DNA of 64,000 nt from Nitratireductor soli. GTDB taxonomy: Bacteria; Pseudomonadota; Alphaproteobacteria; Rhizobiales; Rhizobiaceae. The notes below the pieces were generated by a model that was given only the letters and a program-made list of their open reading frames with translations, made no database searches and was not told the origin of the DNA. The translations under genes were made by a program, and so were the position numbers. This document shows, piece after piece, positions 34,668 to 44,310 of the stretch. Location: contig NZ_LFVY01000012.1 of the NCBI RefSeq assembly GCF_001050155.1, positions 1 to 64,000 on the forward strand, written 5' to 3'. Every line of letters begins with the position of its first letter. Position 1 is the stretch's first letter.

Positions 34668-36392
34668 ATGGACGCTAAAGCCATTTCGAAAGCTAAACTT
34701 CCAAGCCGTCATGTGACCGTTGGGCCGGCCCGCGCGCCGCACCGTTCGTATCTTTATGCGATGGGTCTTTCGGCGGACGAGATCGCCCAGCCTCTGGTCG
34801 GCGTCGCCACCTGCTGGAACGAAGCCGCACCTTGCAACATTTCGCTGATGCGCCAGGCCCAGGTGGTCAAGAAGGGCGTCGCGGCCGCCAACGGAACGCC
34901 GCGCGAATTCACCACCATCACCGTCACCGACGGCATCGCCATGGGCCATCAGGGCATGAAGGCCTCGCTGGTCTCGCGCGACGTGATCGCCGATTCCGTC
35001 GAACTCACCATGCGCGGCCATTGCTATGACGCGATGGTCGGCCTGGCCGGCTGCGACAAGTCGCTGCCCGGCATGATGATGGCCATGGTGCGCCTCAACG
35101 TGCCGTCGGTGTTCATCTATGGCGGGTCGATCCTGCCTGGCACCTATCGCGGCCGGCAGATCACCGTGCAGGACGTGTTCGAGGCGGTCGGCCAGCATTC
35201 CGTCGGCTCGATCAGCGACGACGATCTGATGGAGATCGAGCAGGCGGCATGCCCGTCGGCCGGCTCCTGCGGCGCGCAGTTCACCGCCAACACCATGGCG
35301 ACCGTCGCCGAGGCGATCGGCCTTGCGCTGCCTTATTCCTGTGGCGCGCCGGCCCCTTATGAAATGCGCGACCGCTTCAACTATGCGTCCGGCGAAAAGG
35401 TGATGGAGCTGATCGCCAAGCAGATCCGCCCGCGCGACATCGTCACGCTCAAGGCGCTGGAAAACGCAGCCGCCGTCGTCGCCGCCTCCGGCGGTTCGAC
35501 CAATGCCGCGCTGCATCTGCCGGCCATCGCCCACGAGGCCGGCATCGAGTTCGACCTGTTCGATGTCGCCGAGATCTTCAAGAAGACACCCTATATCGCC
35601 GATCTGAAGCCCGGCGGGCGCTACGTCGCCAAGGACATGTTCGAGGCTGGCGGCATTCCGCTGTTGATGAAGACGCTGCTGGAGCACGGTTTCCTGCATG
35701 GCGACTGCATGACGGTGACCGGCCGCACAATTGCCGAAAACATGGCGCATGTTCCCTGGAACGACGAGCAGGATGTCGTGCGTCCGGCGAACAACCCGAT
35801 CACCAAGACTGGTGGCGTCGTCGGCCTCAAGGGCAATCTGGCTCCCGAAGGCGCGATCGTGAAGGTCGCGGGCATGAAGAACTTGCAGTTCTCCGGTCCG
35901 GCGCGGTGCTTCGATTCCGAGGAAGAGTGTTTCGCCGCCGTCACGGAGCGCAGCTACAAGGAAGGCGAAGTGCTGGTCATTCGCTATGAAGGCCCCAAGG
36001 GTGGACCGGGCATGCGCGAGATGCTGGCCACAACGGCCGCCCTGTACGGGCAGGGCATGGGCGACAAGGTGGCGCTGATCACCGATGGCCGCTTCTCGGG
36101 CGCCACGCGCGGCTTCTGCATTGGCCATGTGGGGCCGGAAGCCGCCGTCTGCGGGCCGATCGGCCTGTTGAAGGATGGTGACATCATCACCATCGATGCC
36201 GTGAACGGCACCATCGAGGTGGCGCTGAGCGACGACGAACTCGCCGCCCGTGCCAAGGATTGGAAACCGCGCGAGACCGATTACCAGTCCGGCGCGATCT
36301 GGAAATATGCACAGACGGTCGGCCCGGCGCGCGATGGCGCGGTGACCCATCCGGGCGCGAAGAAAGAAACGCACTGTTATGCGGATATTTGA
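34668..36392 (+). CDS. ilvD: dihydroxy-acid dehydratase family enzyme (IlvD/EDD)
   Basis: The 574-residue enzyme dehydrates dihydroxyacids in the common Ile/Val pathway. The iron-sulfur Cys residues lie in [22 protein letters not shown] and [16 protein letters not shown]. The C-terminal catalytic Ser region is [20 protein letters not shown]. Length and the [20 protein letters not shown] start correspond to the shorter, [2Fe-2S]-type branch of the family, some members of which are sugar-acid dehydratases; IlvD is the most likely assignment. ATG 34668 is preferred. Its end overlaps exoR by 14 bases, so the two are probably co-transcribed. Confidence 0.92.
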   Translation: MDAKAISKAKLPSRHVTVGPARAPHRSYLYAMGLSADEIAQPLVGVATCWNEAAPCNISLMRQAQVVKKGVAAANGTPREFTTITVTDGIAMGHQGMKASLVSRDVIADSVELTMRGHCYDAMVGLAGCDKSLPGMMMAMVRLNVPSVFIYGGSILPGTYRGRQITVQDVFEAVGQHSVGSISDDDLMEIEQAACPSAGSCGAQFTANTMATVAEAIGLALPYSCGAPAPYEMRDRFNYASGEKVMELIAKQIRPRDIVTLKALENAAAVVAASGGSTNAALHLPAIAHEAGIEFDLFDVAEIFKKTPYIADLKPGGRYVAKDMFEAGGIPLLMKTLLEHGFLHGDCMTVTGRTIAENMAHVPWNDEQDVVRPANNPITKTGGVVGLKGNLAPEGAIVKVAGMKNLQFSGPARCFDSEEECFAAVTERSYKEGEVLVIRYEGPKGGPGMREMLATTAALYGQGMGDKVALITDGRFSGATRGFCIGHVGPEAAVCGPIGLLKDGDIITIDAVNGTIEVALSDDELAARAKDWKPRETDYQSGAIWKYAQTVGPARDGAVTHPGAKKETHCYADI

Positions 36393-37185
36393 AGCAGGCA
36401 AAGCAGCGGTCTTAGCTGGCTTGGTGGCGTCCACAGTGGTGGCGCTGCCAGGTGCGGCGCTGGCGCTTGATGAGCGGGCCGTCGTCAGGGAGCCGGAAAA
36501 GCGCAGCCCCTGGGCCGTTTTCCGCTTTGGCTTTTCCGCCTACAAGCGCGGCGAAAAGCAGGAGGCTGTCGAAGCCTATCGCTACGCCGCTGAAAACGGC
36601 CAGGTCGGTGCGCGCTGGAAGCTGGCGCGCATGTATGCGGAAGGCGATGGCGTCGCCCGCAACGACTATGAAGCCTTCAAGTTCTTCTCCGACGTCGCCC
36701 AGCAGGACGTGCATCCCGGCAGCCCCGACGAGGCCTATGTCGCCGATGCCCTGGTGGCGCTCGGCAAATATCTGCAGACCGGCATCACCAACAGTCCGAT
36801 CCGCGCCAACCCGCTGGCCGCGCAGGAGCATTTCATGCGCGCCGCGGCCACCTATCGCAACTCCGAGGCCCAATACCAGGTCGGCAAGATGTTCCTGTCG
36901 GGCGAGGGCGTTGCCCAGAGCGTCCAGCAGGCGGCCCGCTGGTTCCAGCTGGCGGCCGAAAAGGGGCATTCCGGCGCCCAGGCGACGCTCGGCCACATCC
37001 TGTTCGAGAGCGGCAAGGTGGTGAAGGGGCTGGCCATGATGACGGCAGCGCTCGACCACGCGGCGCCGGGCGACGTGAGCTGGATCCGCGCCATGCAGGA
37101 ACAGGCTTTCGCGCTGGCCGGCGAATCCGACCGGCGCACGGCGATCGCTCTGGCGCATGATCTGCGCGACAACGGCTTCGACTGA
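36379..37185 (+). CDS. exoR: ExoR-like periplasmic Sel1-repeat regulator
   Basis: This 268-residue protein, the length of Sinorhizobium ExoR, carries a signal peptide ([21 protein letters not shown]). Sel1/TPR-like repeats fill the rest: [59 protein letters not shown], and RGLALMTAALD-type [18 protein letters not shown]. The end DDRRTAVSLAH-like [16 protein letters not shown] is diagnostic. ExoR binds the ExoS sensor kinase in the periplasm and represses exopolysaccharide synthesis until it is degraded. It overlaps ilvD by 14 bases. Confidence 0.92.
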   Translation: MRIFEAGKAAVLAGLVASTVVALPGAALALDERAVVREPEKRSPWAVFRFGFSAYKRGEKQEAVEAYRYAAENGQVGARWKLARMYAEGDGVARNDYEAFKFFSDVAQQDVHPGSPDEAYVADALVALGKYLQTGITNSPIRANPLAAQEHFMRAAATYRNSEAQYQVGKMFLSGEGVAQSVQQAARWFQLAAEKGHSGAQATLGHILFESGKVVKGLAMMTAALDHAAPGDVSWIRAMQEQAFALAGESDRRTAIALAHDLRDNGFD

Positions 37186-37192
37186 TCGGCGA

Positions 37193-37492
37193 CTATTGCG
37201 GGCGGTTGCTGACGGGCGATGTCGGCAGGGGCGCGAGGGACGCAAGCGCAGATCCTTGATCTGAAAGCTCCGTCATCTCAAGGCAGCCCTTCTTGAGAAC
37301 CTTCCACGACGAATTGTTCAAAACCTTCTCGCACCGCGCCAGGTGCGGGCCATCTGGCATATTGAGGCAGGCAAGCTGCCCTTGCTCGAATTCCGCGCCA
37401 TTGGCCCGGCAAAGGCATTCCGCCGAAGCGTTGCCTGCCGCAAGGGGCGCCGCCATCGTCAGCGCGGCGAAGACCGTTAAACGCATTTTCAT
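37193..37492 (-). CDS. small Cys-containing periplasmic protein
   Basis: The 99-residue protein begins MKMRLTVFAALTMAAPLAAG, a signal peptide cleaved before ECLCRANG. Four to five Cys (ECLC, LACL, ARCE, KGCLE) suggest disulfides. GPHLARCEKVLNNSSWKVLK is the best-conserved-looking part. Function unknown. It is convergent with exoR, 7 bases between stops, so their transcripts may interfere. Confidence 0.65.
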   Translation of the reverse strand: MKMRLTVFAALTMAAPLAAGNASAECLCRANGAEFEQGQLACLNMPDGPHLARCEKVLNNSSWKVLKKGCLEMTELSDQGSALASLAPLPTSPVSNRPQ

Positions 37493-37705
37493 GGCATTTG
37501 AAGAATAGCACGCTTCCGGACGCTGCGCCATTCTACGGCGCAGCAGAGGCATGGCAATGGGTGAGAGAACAAAGTCCTATTTACCGCTTGGCGCGATCAA
37601 TGGAAACCATCTTCGCGAAGCGAAAATGGCAAGGCCGACTGGCCGTCGCGCCTTTTGGCGCGTGAAGCCAGGTCGCGGATGCGACCGCCGGCGTTTGAGG
37701 CAGCA

Positions 37706-37740
37706 AGAAAACAAGGGCAATCGGGTTCACCCGATTGCCC
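37706..37740 (-). terminator. Rho-independent terminator of xthA
   Basis: GGGCAATCGGG (37715-37725) and CCCGATTGCCC (37730-37740) form an 11-bp stem with a TTCA loop. On the minus strand it is followed by TTGTTTTC. It lies 14 bases past the xthA stop. Confidence 0.85.
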
Positions 37741-37753
37741 TGGCAGCAGTTTC

Positions 37754-38545
37754 TCATGGCTGCCCGAGGCTCAGTTCCGCCACGACGGGCACGTGATCGG
37801 ACGGCTTTTCCCAGGCGCGCGTGTGCTTTTCGACGGTGACCGACACCAGACGGTCGGCGGCCTCCGGCGACAGCAGCAGATGGTCGATGCGGATGCCGTT
37901 GTTCTTCTGCCAGGCGCCGGCCTGGTAATCCCAGAACGTGTAGATGCCGGCCTCGTCATTGACGGCGCGCAGGGCCTCGGTCAGGCCAAGCCCCTTCAGG
38001 CGGCGAAAGGCCTGGCGGCTCTCGGGTCGGAACAGCGCATCGCCGATCCAGGCATCCGGGTTCTTCGCGTCGATCGGCTCGGGGATGACATTGTAGTCGC
38101 CGGCCAGAACCAGCGGCTCCTCGAGGCGCAGGCGCTCGGCGCTCCAGCGTTCGAGCCGCTCCATCCAGCCGAGCTTGTAGGGAAATTTCTCGCTGTCGAC
38201 CGGGTTGCCGTTGGGCAGGTACAGCGAGACGACGCGCAGGGCGCCGCGATCGGTCGAGAACACGCCCTCGATGAAGCGCGCCTGTTCGTCGCCGTCATCG
38301 CCAGGCAGGCCTCGATTGACCTCGTCGAAGCGCAGTTTCGACAGAAGCGCCACGCCGTTGAAGCCCTTCTGGCCATGCGTTTCCACATGGTAGCCCAGCG
38401 CCTCGATGGCCTCGCGGGGGAATTGCTCGTCGACCGACTTGATTTCCTGAAGGCAGGCGATGTCCGGGCTGGATTCGCCCAGCCAGTGCAGGAGATTGTC
38501 GATGCGCGCCTTGACGCCGTTGATGTTCCAGGTTGCGATCTTCAT
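37754..38545 (-). CDS. xthA: exodeoxyribonuclease III
   Basis: This 263-residue AP endonuclease/3' exonuclease acts in base-excision repair. Start MKIATWNINGVKARIDNLL, catalytic Glu in IACLQEIKS, GFNGVALLS, LYLPNGNPVDSEKF, Asp/Asn pair in VLAGDYNVIPEP, and the C-terminal GIRIDHLLLSP with SDHVPVV (Asp-His) are all present. The upstream extension of the frame to 38710 overlaps the deacetylase and is not coding. Confidence 0.96.
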   Translation of the reverse strand: MKIATWNINGVKARIDNLLHWLGESSPDIACLQEIKSVDEQFPREAIEALGYHVETHGQKGFNGVALLSKLRFDEVNRGLPGDDGDEQARFIEGVFSTDRGALRVVSLYLPNGNPVDSEKFPYKLGWMERLERWSAERLRLEEPLVLAGDYNVIPEPIDAKNPDAWIGDALFRPESRQAFRRLKGLGLTEALRAVNDEAGIYTFWDYQAGAWQKNNGIRIDHLLLSPEAADRLVSVTVEKHTRAWEKPSDHVPVVAELSLGQP

Positions 38546-38642
38546 GCGAACCACTCCACGCTTTCCCCAACTTGGCCCCTGTCTTAGGTTTGTCGCGCCT
38601 TGCCCGCAACCGGCGTGCAAAAGATACTGACAGGGTGCGCCG

Positions 38643-39716
38643 TCAAGGGGCTTGGCCGCCGGCGATGGCCCGCAACTTGAAGGGAAGGCCCGAAAGCAGC
38701 GCCCGCACATAGCGCTTCTTCTGGTAGAACCCGTTCAGCGAAACGCGACGGAAGGCGGTGGGGCTTGCCTGGAACCGCTGTTCGATCAGGCCGGGCATGT
38801 TGGTCACCGCTGCCGTGAAACCGGCGTCGGCGGCGGCTGCGATCTCACGAGAGCCGACCGCCGCCGCATACCCATAGGGATAGGCGAAGGCCTTCGGCCG
38901 GACGCCCACATAGCGTTCGACGGCCTCGGCAGAGCCGGTCATCTCGAGGCGCAGGCGGTCGTCCGTGACGCGGCGCAGATTCGGATGCGTGAGGGTGTGC
39001 GCGCCGAACTGGGCGAGCGGGTCTTGCGCCAGTTCGCCAAGCTCGGTGGCGCTCATCGTCTGCTGTTCGGTGATGGCCAGCGCGTCGATGCCGCATTGGC
39101 GGGCAAGCGCGTCGAGGGCGGCGACCGCCGCATCCTCGTCGCCGGCTTCCGTAACGAAGGTCGCAAGCCGGTCGAAGGCGGCGATCTTTTGCAGTTCGGT
39201 CCGCGTCGTCAGGCGCTGCGGACCGTCGGGGAAGGCGAACTCGAATGCGCTCACCGCGCTGACGATGTCTTCTGCCGTCTTCCACCAGATGGAGCGGCTG
39301 CGCTCGACAAAGCCGGCGGTGATGAAGATCGTGTAGGGAATGCCGTATCGGCGGAAGACAGGGGCGGCGAAGCGCGCATTGTCACGGTAGCCATCATCGA
39401 GAGTGAAGCAGACATAGCGCCGCTTGTCGGCCGCATCCGCCAGGCGCTCGGGCAGGTCCTCGACGGCGATGGGCGTCAGCCCGCTTTCGAGCGCCACCTG
39501 GATGGCTTGTTCGAGAAATGCCGGCGTCACCGTCAGCCAGCTGTTGGGCGCCCAGCGCGCGGGGATGCGCGGATCGACATGATGCAGCGTGAAGATCGCT
39601 CCGCGCCCGCCAAGGAGAGGCCACGGTCCCACCAGTCCGGGCAGCGCAGCGCTTTCCAGTCCTGCCCGGATAAGTTCATAGCGGGCAAACCTCCTGAAGG
39701 CTTGAAGCGGGATCAT
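38643..39716 (-). CDS. polysaccharide deacetylase (NodB homology) family protein
   Basis: The 357-residue protein has the NodB core. TLDDGYRDNARFAAPVFRRY holds the catalytic and metal Asp, THPNL with the preceding His (GAHTLTHPNLR) is the metal HxxxH pair, and KAFAYPYGYAAAVG is motif 3. The protein starts MIPLQAFRRFARYELIRAG and lacks a signal peptide, though it may be membrane-associated. Members deacetylate N-acetylated sugars in polysaccharide or LPS assembly; TLHHVDPR and YGIPYTIFITAG match the cell-wall/EPS group. It is upstream of xthA on the same strand. Confidence 0.9.
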   Translation of the reverse strand: MIPLQAFRRFARYELIRAGLESAALPGLVGPWPLLGGRGAIFTLHHVDPRIPARWAPNSWLTVTPAFLEQAIQVALESGLTPIAVEDLPERLADAADKRRYVCFTLDDGYRDNARFAAPVFRRYGIPYTIFITAGFVERSRSIWWKTAEDIVSAVSAFEFAFPDGPQRLTTRTELQKIAAFDRLATFVTEAGDEDAAVAALDALARQCGIDALAITEQQTMSATELGELAQDPLAQFGAHTLTHPNLRRVTDDRLRLEMTGSAEAVERYVGVRPKAFAYPYGYAAAVGSREIAAAADAGFTAAVTNMPGLIEQRFQASPTAFRRVSLNGFYQKKRYVRALLSGLPFKLRAIAGGQAP

Positions 39717-40073
39717 GCTATCTTCGACGCTGTTTCACCCCGATCTCAAGGAAAAGCACGGGCCGGTGACCGCCAATGCAGAGCGTCGTTTTCGAGCAAA
39801 ATGACGCGCGGCCATCCAAGCAGGAAATGCTGAACAAATCGCTTCCGGCAAACGTCGGTCGAAGCGTCTTTGCGCGTTTTGATTGCGGCGTTCGCGGACG
39901 GAAACCCGCCGAGTTGAGATGATGTTTCCTGCCTTGCGAACACCCGGGGCCGAAGACCGCGGCGAAACCGCGGTCTCCGGATTGGCGGGCGATTGCAGCA
40001 CGCGCTTGCGGCACCGCTTGACGCGACCGGTTGCGGGTGTTGCCCGATCTCGGCCGCTAGCCCTTCCTGCAAC
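39717..40073. other. intergenic region with one hairpin
   Basis: No gene was supported in these 357 bases. A perfect 9-bp stem, AGACCGCGG (39954-39962) with CCGCGGTCT (39968-39976), lies near the middle, without a T-run on either strand, so it is not a standard terminator. Confidence 0.5.
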
Positions 40074-40511
40074 TCATGGGCGCGTTACCGGCGGAACAAT
40101 TTCCGAGCCGACGAACACCGCCAGAACGCGTACCGGCTTCTCCCCGACGACGCGGCCATTGTGCCAGGTATGAACCGCTTCGACGAATCCATCCCCGGCA
40201 CGGAATACTTCTTCCGTTCCGCCCTCGTAAGCGATGGCCAACTCGCCCTCGAGGATGTAGCCGAACGTGGGCACCGAATGCAGATGCCGGCCCGTTTCCT
40301 CGCCTGGCAGCAGGGTAACCACGACGGATGTGATCTTCGCCTGTCCGGAAGGATAGGTGATTTGCTGATTGAGCACCGTCTTTTCGGTGTCGACCAAAGG
40401 AACAACGCGCTGATAATCGGTAGGAACGGTTTTCTGCTCGGCTGAAACGGGAGATGCTGTCATGAGCACAATTGCGGAAACGAAATTTACCAGATAAATA
40501 TTATGAAGCAT
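40074..40511 (-). CDS. secreted cupin-domain protein
   Basis: The protein has about 145 residues from MLHNIYLVNF, which opens a signal peptide (VSAIVLMTASPVSA). A single cupin domain follows: LLPGEETGRHLHSVPTFGYI supplies the metal-type His residues, GELAIAYEGGTEEVFRAGDG, and AVHTWHNG ends motif 2. Ligand unknown. The N-terminal coding sequence and the 170 bases upstream are markedly AT-rich compared with the rest of the window, suggesting acquisition by transfer. An ATG at 40559 is the alternative start. Confidence 0.8.
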   Translation of the reverse strand: MLHNIYLVNFVSAIVLMTASPVSAEQKTVPTDYQRVVPLVDTEKTVLNQQITYPSGQAKITSVVVTLLPGEETGRHLHSVPTFGYILEGELAIAYEGGTEEVFRAGDGFVEAVHTWHNGRVVGEKPVRVLAVFVGSEIVPPVTRP

Positions 40512-40683
40512 AAATAGCAACCACCATAAAATAGAATATAACAACAACAGAAGCCACATTCAATGCGGCTGTCTCTTTGTCAATGGTAGATCGGGATACT
40601 TGTTCGTAATGCAAAGAAAATGATGGCAGGGTGGTCCGCCGTCATCTCGCTTTGCTTTATCGCAAGAGCAGGGAATCTGCGTT

Positions 40684-41034
40684 TTAGATCGAGAAGCTCG
40701 TGCCGCAGCCGCAGGAGGCAACGGCGTTCGGGTTTCTGATCTGGAACGATTGGCCGATCAGGTCGTCGACGAAGTCGATCACCGAGCCGCCCATATAGAC
40801 CAGCGAGAGATCGTCGATCAAAACGGTCGCGCCGTTCTTCTCTATGGCGATGTCGTCGTCATTGCGGGTATCGACCAGGTCGAACAGATAGGAGAAGCCA
40901 GAACAGCCGCCGCCCTCGACGGCGACGCGCAGGGCGATCTTGCCGGGATCATCCTTCAGAATGGCCGCGATGCGCCGTGCCGCGGCCTCGGTCATCTCGA
41001 CATTCTTCATTTCCGTTCCGGCGTCCATGCCCAT
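40684..41034 (-). CDS. erpA: A-type iron-sulfur cluster carrier (ErpA/IscA)
   Basis: This 116-residue A-type carrier delivers Fe-S clusters to apoproteins. TEAAARRIAAILKDDPGKIA opens the fold. The three ligand Cys lie in GGGCSGFSY and the end SCGCGTSF, with QSFQIRNPNA before it. AGGACA lies six bases before ATG 41034; ATG 41010 (MKNVEMTEAA) is a possible alternative. It is divergent from dgt, an arrangement common in alphaproteobacteria. Confidence 0.92.
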   Translation of the reverse strand: MGMDAGTEMKNVEMTEAAARRIAAILKDDPGKIALRVAVEGGGCSGFSYLFDLVDTRNDDDIAIEKNGATVLIDDLSLVYMGGSVIDFVDDLIGQSFQIRNPNAVASCGCGTSFSI

Positions 41035-41150
41035 GACGTTGTCCTGACGGTCACCTTGCGTTCTTGTTCATGGAATAGGTATGAAGCCGGAGGCGGCAAG
41101 TCAACCGGAGCGGTGATCCTGCCCGCTCTGCGAAGGTGGTGTGGCGGAAC

Positions 41151-42371
41151 ATGCAAGGCAAAGAGAGTTTGCGGGAGATCGGTTTCGGCTACCGGCCGCG
41201 TGCCGCCTATGCCACGGATCCGGCGGCCTCGCGCGGGCGCCTGTTCGCCGAGCCGGAAAGCCCGACCCGCACGCCGTTCCAGCGCGATCGTGACCGCATC
41301 ATCCATTCGACCGCATTTCGCCGTCTGAAACACAAGACCCAGGTCTTCATCGCCCATGAGGGCGACCATTACCGCACGCGGCTGACCCACTCGATCGAGG
41401 TGGCGCAGATCGCCCGTGCGCTGGCGCGGGCACTGTGCGGCGACGAGGATCTGGCCGAGGCGATCGCCCTGGTGCATGATTTCGGCCACACGCCGTTCGG
41501 CCACACGGGCGAAGACGCGCTCCATGCCCGCATGGCGCGCTGGGGCGGGTTCGATCACAATGCGCAGTCGCTGCGCATCGTCACCGACCTGGAACGCCGC
41601 TATGCCGAATTCGACGGGCTGAACCTGAGCTGGGAAACACTCGAAGGCCTGGTCAAGCACAATGGACCGCTGACCGACGCGCAGGGCGCAGGCCTGGACG
41701 GGCCGGTGCCGGGCGCGATCCTCGATTATGTGGCGCGCCACGATCTGGAATTGTCGCTCCATGCCGGGATCGAAGCCCAGTGCGCGGCCATCGCCGACGA
41801 CATCGCCTACAATGCCCACGACATCGACGACGGACTGCGTTCGGGCCTGCTGACGCTCGACATGCTGGCGGGCGTGACCTTGCCCGGCCGCATCCTCGAC
41901 ACGGTCGCCGCGCGCTATCCGGGGCTTGATCCCGTCCGCCGGGGGCACGAGTTGATGCGCCGCCAGATCACCGCCATGGTCGAGGATGTGATCGTCACGG
42001 CGCGCGCCAATCTCGACGCGCTCGGGCCGCAAAGTGCCGCCGACGTGCACCGCGCCGGACGAACGATGGTGACTTTTTCGCCGGCCATGCAGGCGCAGGA
42101 GAAGGAATTGAAAAGCTTTCTCTACGCCAATCTCTATCGGCATGAAGCGGTGATTGCCGTGCGCACGCATGCCGAGCAGATCGTCCGCGATCTGTTCGAT
42201 GCCTATTTTGCCGATCCGCGCGCCATGCCGGAGGGCTGGCACGAGGAACAGAACCTCGTCGACGAGGCCGCAAAGGCCCGCCATGTGGCCGATTTCCTGG
42301 CCGGCATGACCGACACCTATGCGGTCAAGGAACACCGCCGCCTGTTTGACCGGACTCCCGATTTGAGCTAG
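41151..42371 (+). CDS. dgt: deoxyguanosinetriphosphate triphosphohydrolase-like protein
   Basis: This is a 406-residue HD-domain enzyme that splits dNTPs to deoxynucleoside and triphosphate. The metal-binding set runs [20 protein letters not shown], then [15 protein letters not shown] (HD) and the later Asp in [38 protein letters not shown] is the N-terminal signature. Length and the absence of inserts match the Rhizobiales type 2 proteins. GTG 41136 is an alternative start. argS follows after 70 bases. Confidence 0.93.
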   Translation: MQGKESLREIGFGYRPRAAYATDPAASRGRLFAEPESPTRTPFQRDRDRIIHSTAFRRLKHKTQVFIAHEGDHYRTRLTHSIEVAQIARALARALCGDEDLAEAIALVHDFGHTPFGHTGEDALHARMARWGGFDHNAQSLRIVTDLERRYAEFDGLNLSWETLEGLVKHNGPLTDAQGAGLDGPVPGAILDYVARHDLELSLHAGIEAQCAAIADDIAYNAHDIDDGLRSGLLTLDMLAGVTLPGRILDTVAARYPGLDPVRRGHELMRRQITAMVEDVIVTARANLDALGPQSAADVHRAGRTMVTFSPAMQAQEKELKSFLYANLYRHEAVIAVRTHAEQIVRDLFDAYFADPRAMPEGWHEEQNLVDEAAKARHVADFLAGMTDTYAVKEHRRLFDRTPDLS

Positions 42372-42441
42372 TCCGGGCGGCGCTCGGGCCTTGCAGGCCG
42401 GATGCGCGAACGTTTGCCGAAGCATTTTCAGGACATCGTCC

Positions 42442-44199
42442 ATGAACATTTTTGCCGATTTCACCGATCGGGTGTTGAAGACCGTCGAATCCCTCGAATT
42501 GCGCTCCAGCGCCGGCGAGGCGCTTGACTTGTCGCGCATCGCCGTCGAACCGCCGCGCGATGCGACCCATGGCGACGTGGCGACCAATGCCGCCATGGTG
42601 CTTGCCAAGGCGGTCGGCGAAAATCCGCGCCTGCTGGGCGAAAAGATCGCCGCCGCCTTCGCCGGCGATCCGGATGTGGCGGCGGCGAGCGTGGCCGGGC
42701 CCGGCTTCGTCAACCTCAAGCTGAGCGACGGTTTCTGGCAGGCGCGCCTCGGCGAGATGCTTGACCTGGGCACGGATTACGGTCGTTCCGCGCTCGGCGG
42801 CGGTGAGAAGGTGAATGTCGAGTATGTTTCGGCCAATCCGACCGGACCGATGCATGTCGGCCATTGCCGTGGCGCCGTCGTCGGCGACGCGCTGGCCAAT
42901 CTTCTGGCTTTCGCCGGCTATGCGGTGACGCGCGAATACTACATCAATGACGCGGGCGTGCAGATCGACGTGCTCGGCCAATCGGTCATGCTGCGCTATC
43001 GCGAGGCGCTGGGCGAGAAGATCGGCGAGATTCCGGCGGGGCTCTATCCGGCCGATTACCTGGTGCCCGTCGGCGAGGCGCTGGCCGGCGAGTTCGGTAC
43101 AAAACTCCTCGAAATGCCGGCCACCGAGGCCATGGCGATCATCAAGGACAAGACCATCGACATGATGATGGCGATGATTCGCGACGATCTTGCCGTCCTC
43201 AACATCAAGCACGACGTGTTCTTTTCCGAACGTTCCCTGCATGCGGGCAACGGTGCGCCGATCCGCTCCGCCATCAACGATCTGACGATGAAGGGGCATG
43301 TCTACAAGGGCAAGCTGCCGCCGCCCAAGGGGCAGAAGCCGGAAGACTGGGAAGACCGCGAGCAGACCCTGTTCCGTTCGACGGCGGTCGGCGACGACAT
43401 CGACCGGCCGTTGATGAAGTCGGACGGGTCCTTCACCTATTTCGCCGCCGACGTCGCTTACATGAAGGACAAGGTGGATCGCGGGTTCGAACACCTGATC
43501 TATGTGCTGGGCGCCGATCACAGCGGCTATGTCAAGCGGCTGCAGGCGGTTGCCCGGGCACTCGCCGGCGACGATCTGGAATTGACCGCGCTGCTGTGCC
43601 AGCTGGTCAGGCTGTTCCGCGCCGGCGAACCGGTGCGCATGTCGAAACGGGCAGGGGAGTTCGTCACCCTGCGCGAGGTGGTCGATGAGGTCGGCCGCGA
43701 TCCGATCCGTTTCATGATGCTGTACCGGAAGAACGACGCGCCGCTCGATTTCGACTTCGCCAAGGTCACCGAGCAGTCGAAGGACAATCCGGTTTTCTAC
43801 GTGCAGTACGCCTCGGCGCGCTGCCACTCGGCGTTCCGCCAGGCTCGCGAGCAACTCGCCGTCGAACGGTTCGAGCGGGCCGACATGCGGGCAGCCCTGT
43901 CGCTGCTGACCGACGAGGGCGAAATGGCGCTGGTGCGCAAGCTGGCTGAGTACCCGCGCCTGATCGAAAGTGCGGCCCAGGTCATGGAGCCGCATCGGCT
44001 GGCTTTCTACCTCTACGACCTTGCCAGCCTGTTCCATGCCCAGTGGAACCGGGGCACAGAGATAGACGGCTTACGTTTTGTTAAGGTTAACGACCGACAA
44101 TTGACTTACGCCAGGCTGGGTCTGGTGCAGGCAGTTTGCGACGTTCTGACGTCCGGACTGGCGTTGATCGGGGCGGAGGCGCCTTCCGAAATGCGCTGA
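42442..44199 (+). CDS. argS: arginyl-tRNA synthetase
   Basis: The 585-residue class I enzyme begins [20 protein letters not shown] after AGGACA. The N-terminal Add-1 domain occupies residues 1-110. The HIGH motif is in [20 protein letters not shown] (about residue 140). A KMSKS-like [14 protein letters not shown] lies near residue 405, and the anticodon domain ends in [15 protein letters not shown]. It is in a likely operon with dgt and the SPOR protein. A weak hairpin with TTTT lies just past the stop. Confidence 0.97.
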   Translation: MNIFADFTDRVLKTVESLELRSSAGEALDLSRIAVEPPRDATHGDVATNAAMVLAKAVGENPRLLGEKIAAAFAGDPDVAAASVAGPGFVNLKLSDGFWQARLGEMLDLGTDYGRSALGGGEKVNVEYVSANPTGPMHVGHCRGAVVGDALANLLAFAGYAVTREYYINDAGVQIDVLGQSVMLRYREALGEKIGEIPAGLYPADYLVPVGEALAGEFGTKLLEMPATEAMAIIKDKTIDMMMAMIRDDLAVLNIKHDVFFSERSLHAGNGAPIRSAINDLTMKGHVYKGKLPPPKGQKPEDWEDREQTLFRSTAVGDDIDRPLMKSDGSFTYFAADVAYMKDKVDRGFEHLIYVLGADHSGYVKRLQAVARALAGDDLELTALLCQLVRLFRAGEPVRMSKRAGEFVTLREVVDEVGRDPIRFMMLYRKNDAPLDFDFAKVTEQSKDNPVFYVQYASARCHSAFRQAREQLAVERFERADMRAALSLLTDEGEMALVRKLAEYPRLIESAAQVMEPHRLAFYLYDLASLFHAQWNRGTEIDGLRFVKVNDRQLTYARLGLVQAVCDVLTSGLALIGAEAPSEMR

Positions 44200-44217
44200 T
44201 CCATCCATCAACAGGGT

Positions 44218-44237
44218 GTGACGGCCTGTCACCTTTT
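44218..44237 (+). terminator. weak terminator-like hairpin after argS
   Basis: GTGAC (44218-44222) and GTCAC (44228-44232) form a 5-bp stem with a GGCCT loop, followed by C and TTTT. It is too weak to be certain; the downstream SPOR gene may still be read through. Confidence 0.35.
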
Positions 44238-44310
44238 GCCCACATTGCGCTGGTAGGTGCAACAGTTGCGACGTCGCCGGCGTCCGACCGAGTGTGAGTG
44301 CGGAAGACAA

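Noticed and set aside
39954-39976. 9-bp GC hairpin as terminator of the cupin gene
   Set aside because: No T-run on either strand; left as an unexplained hairpin.
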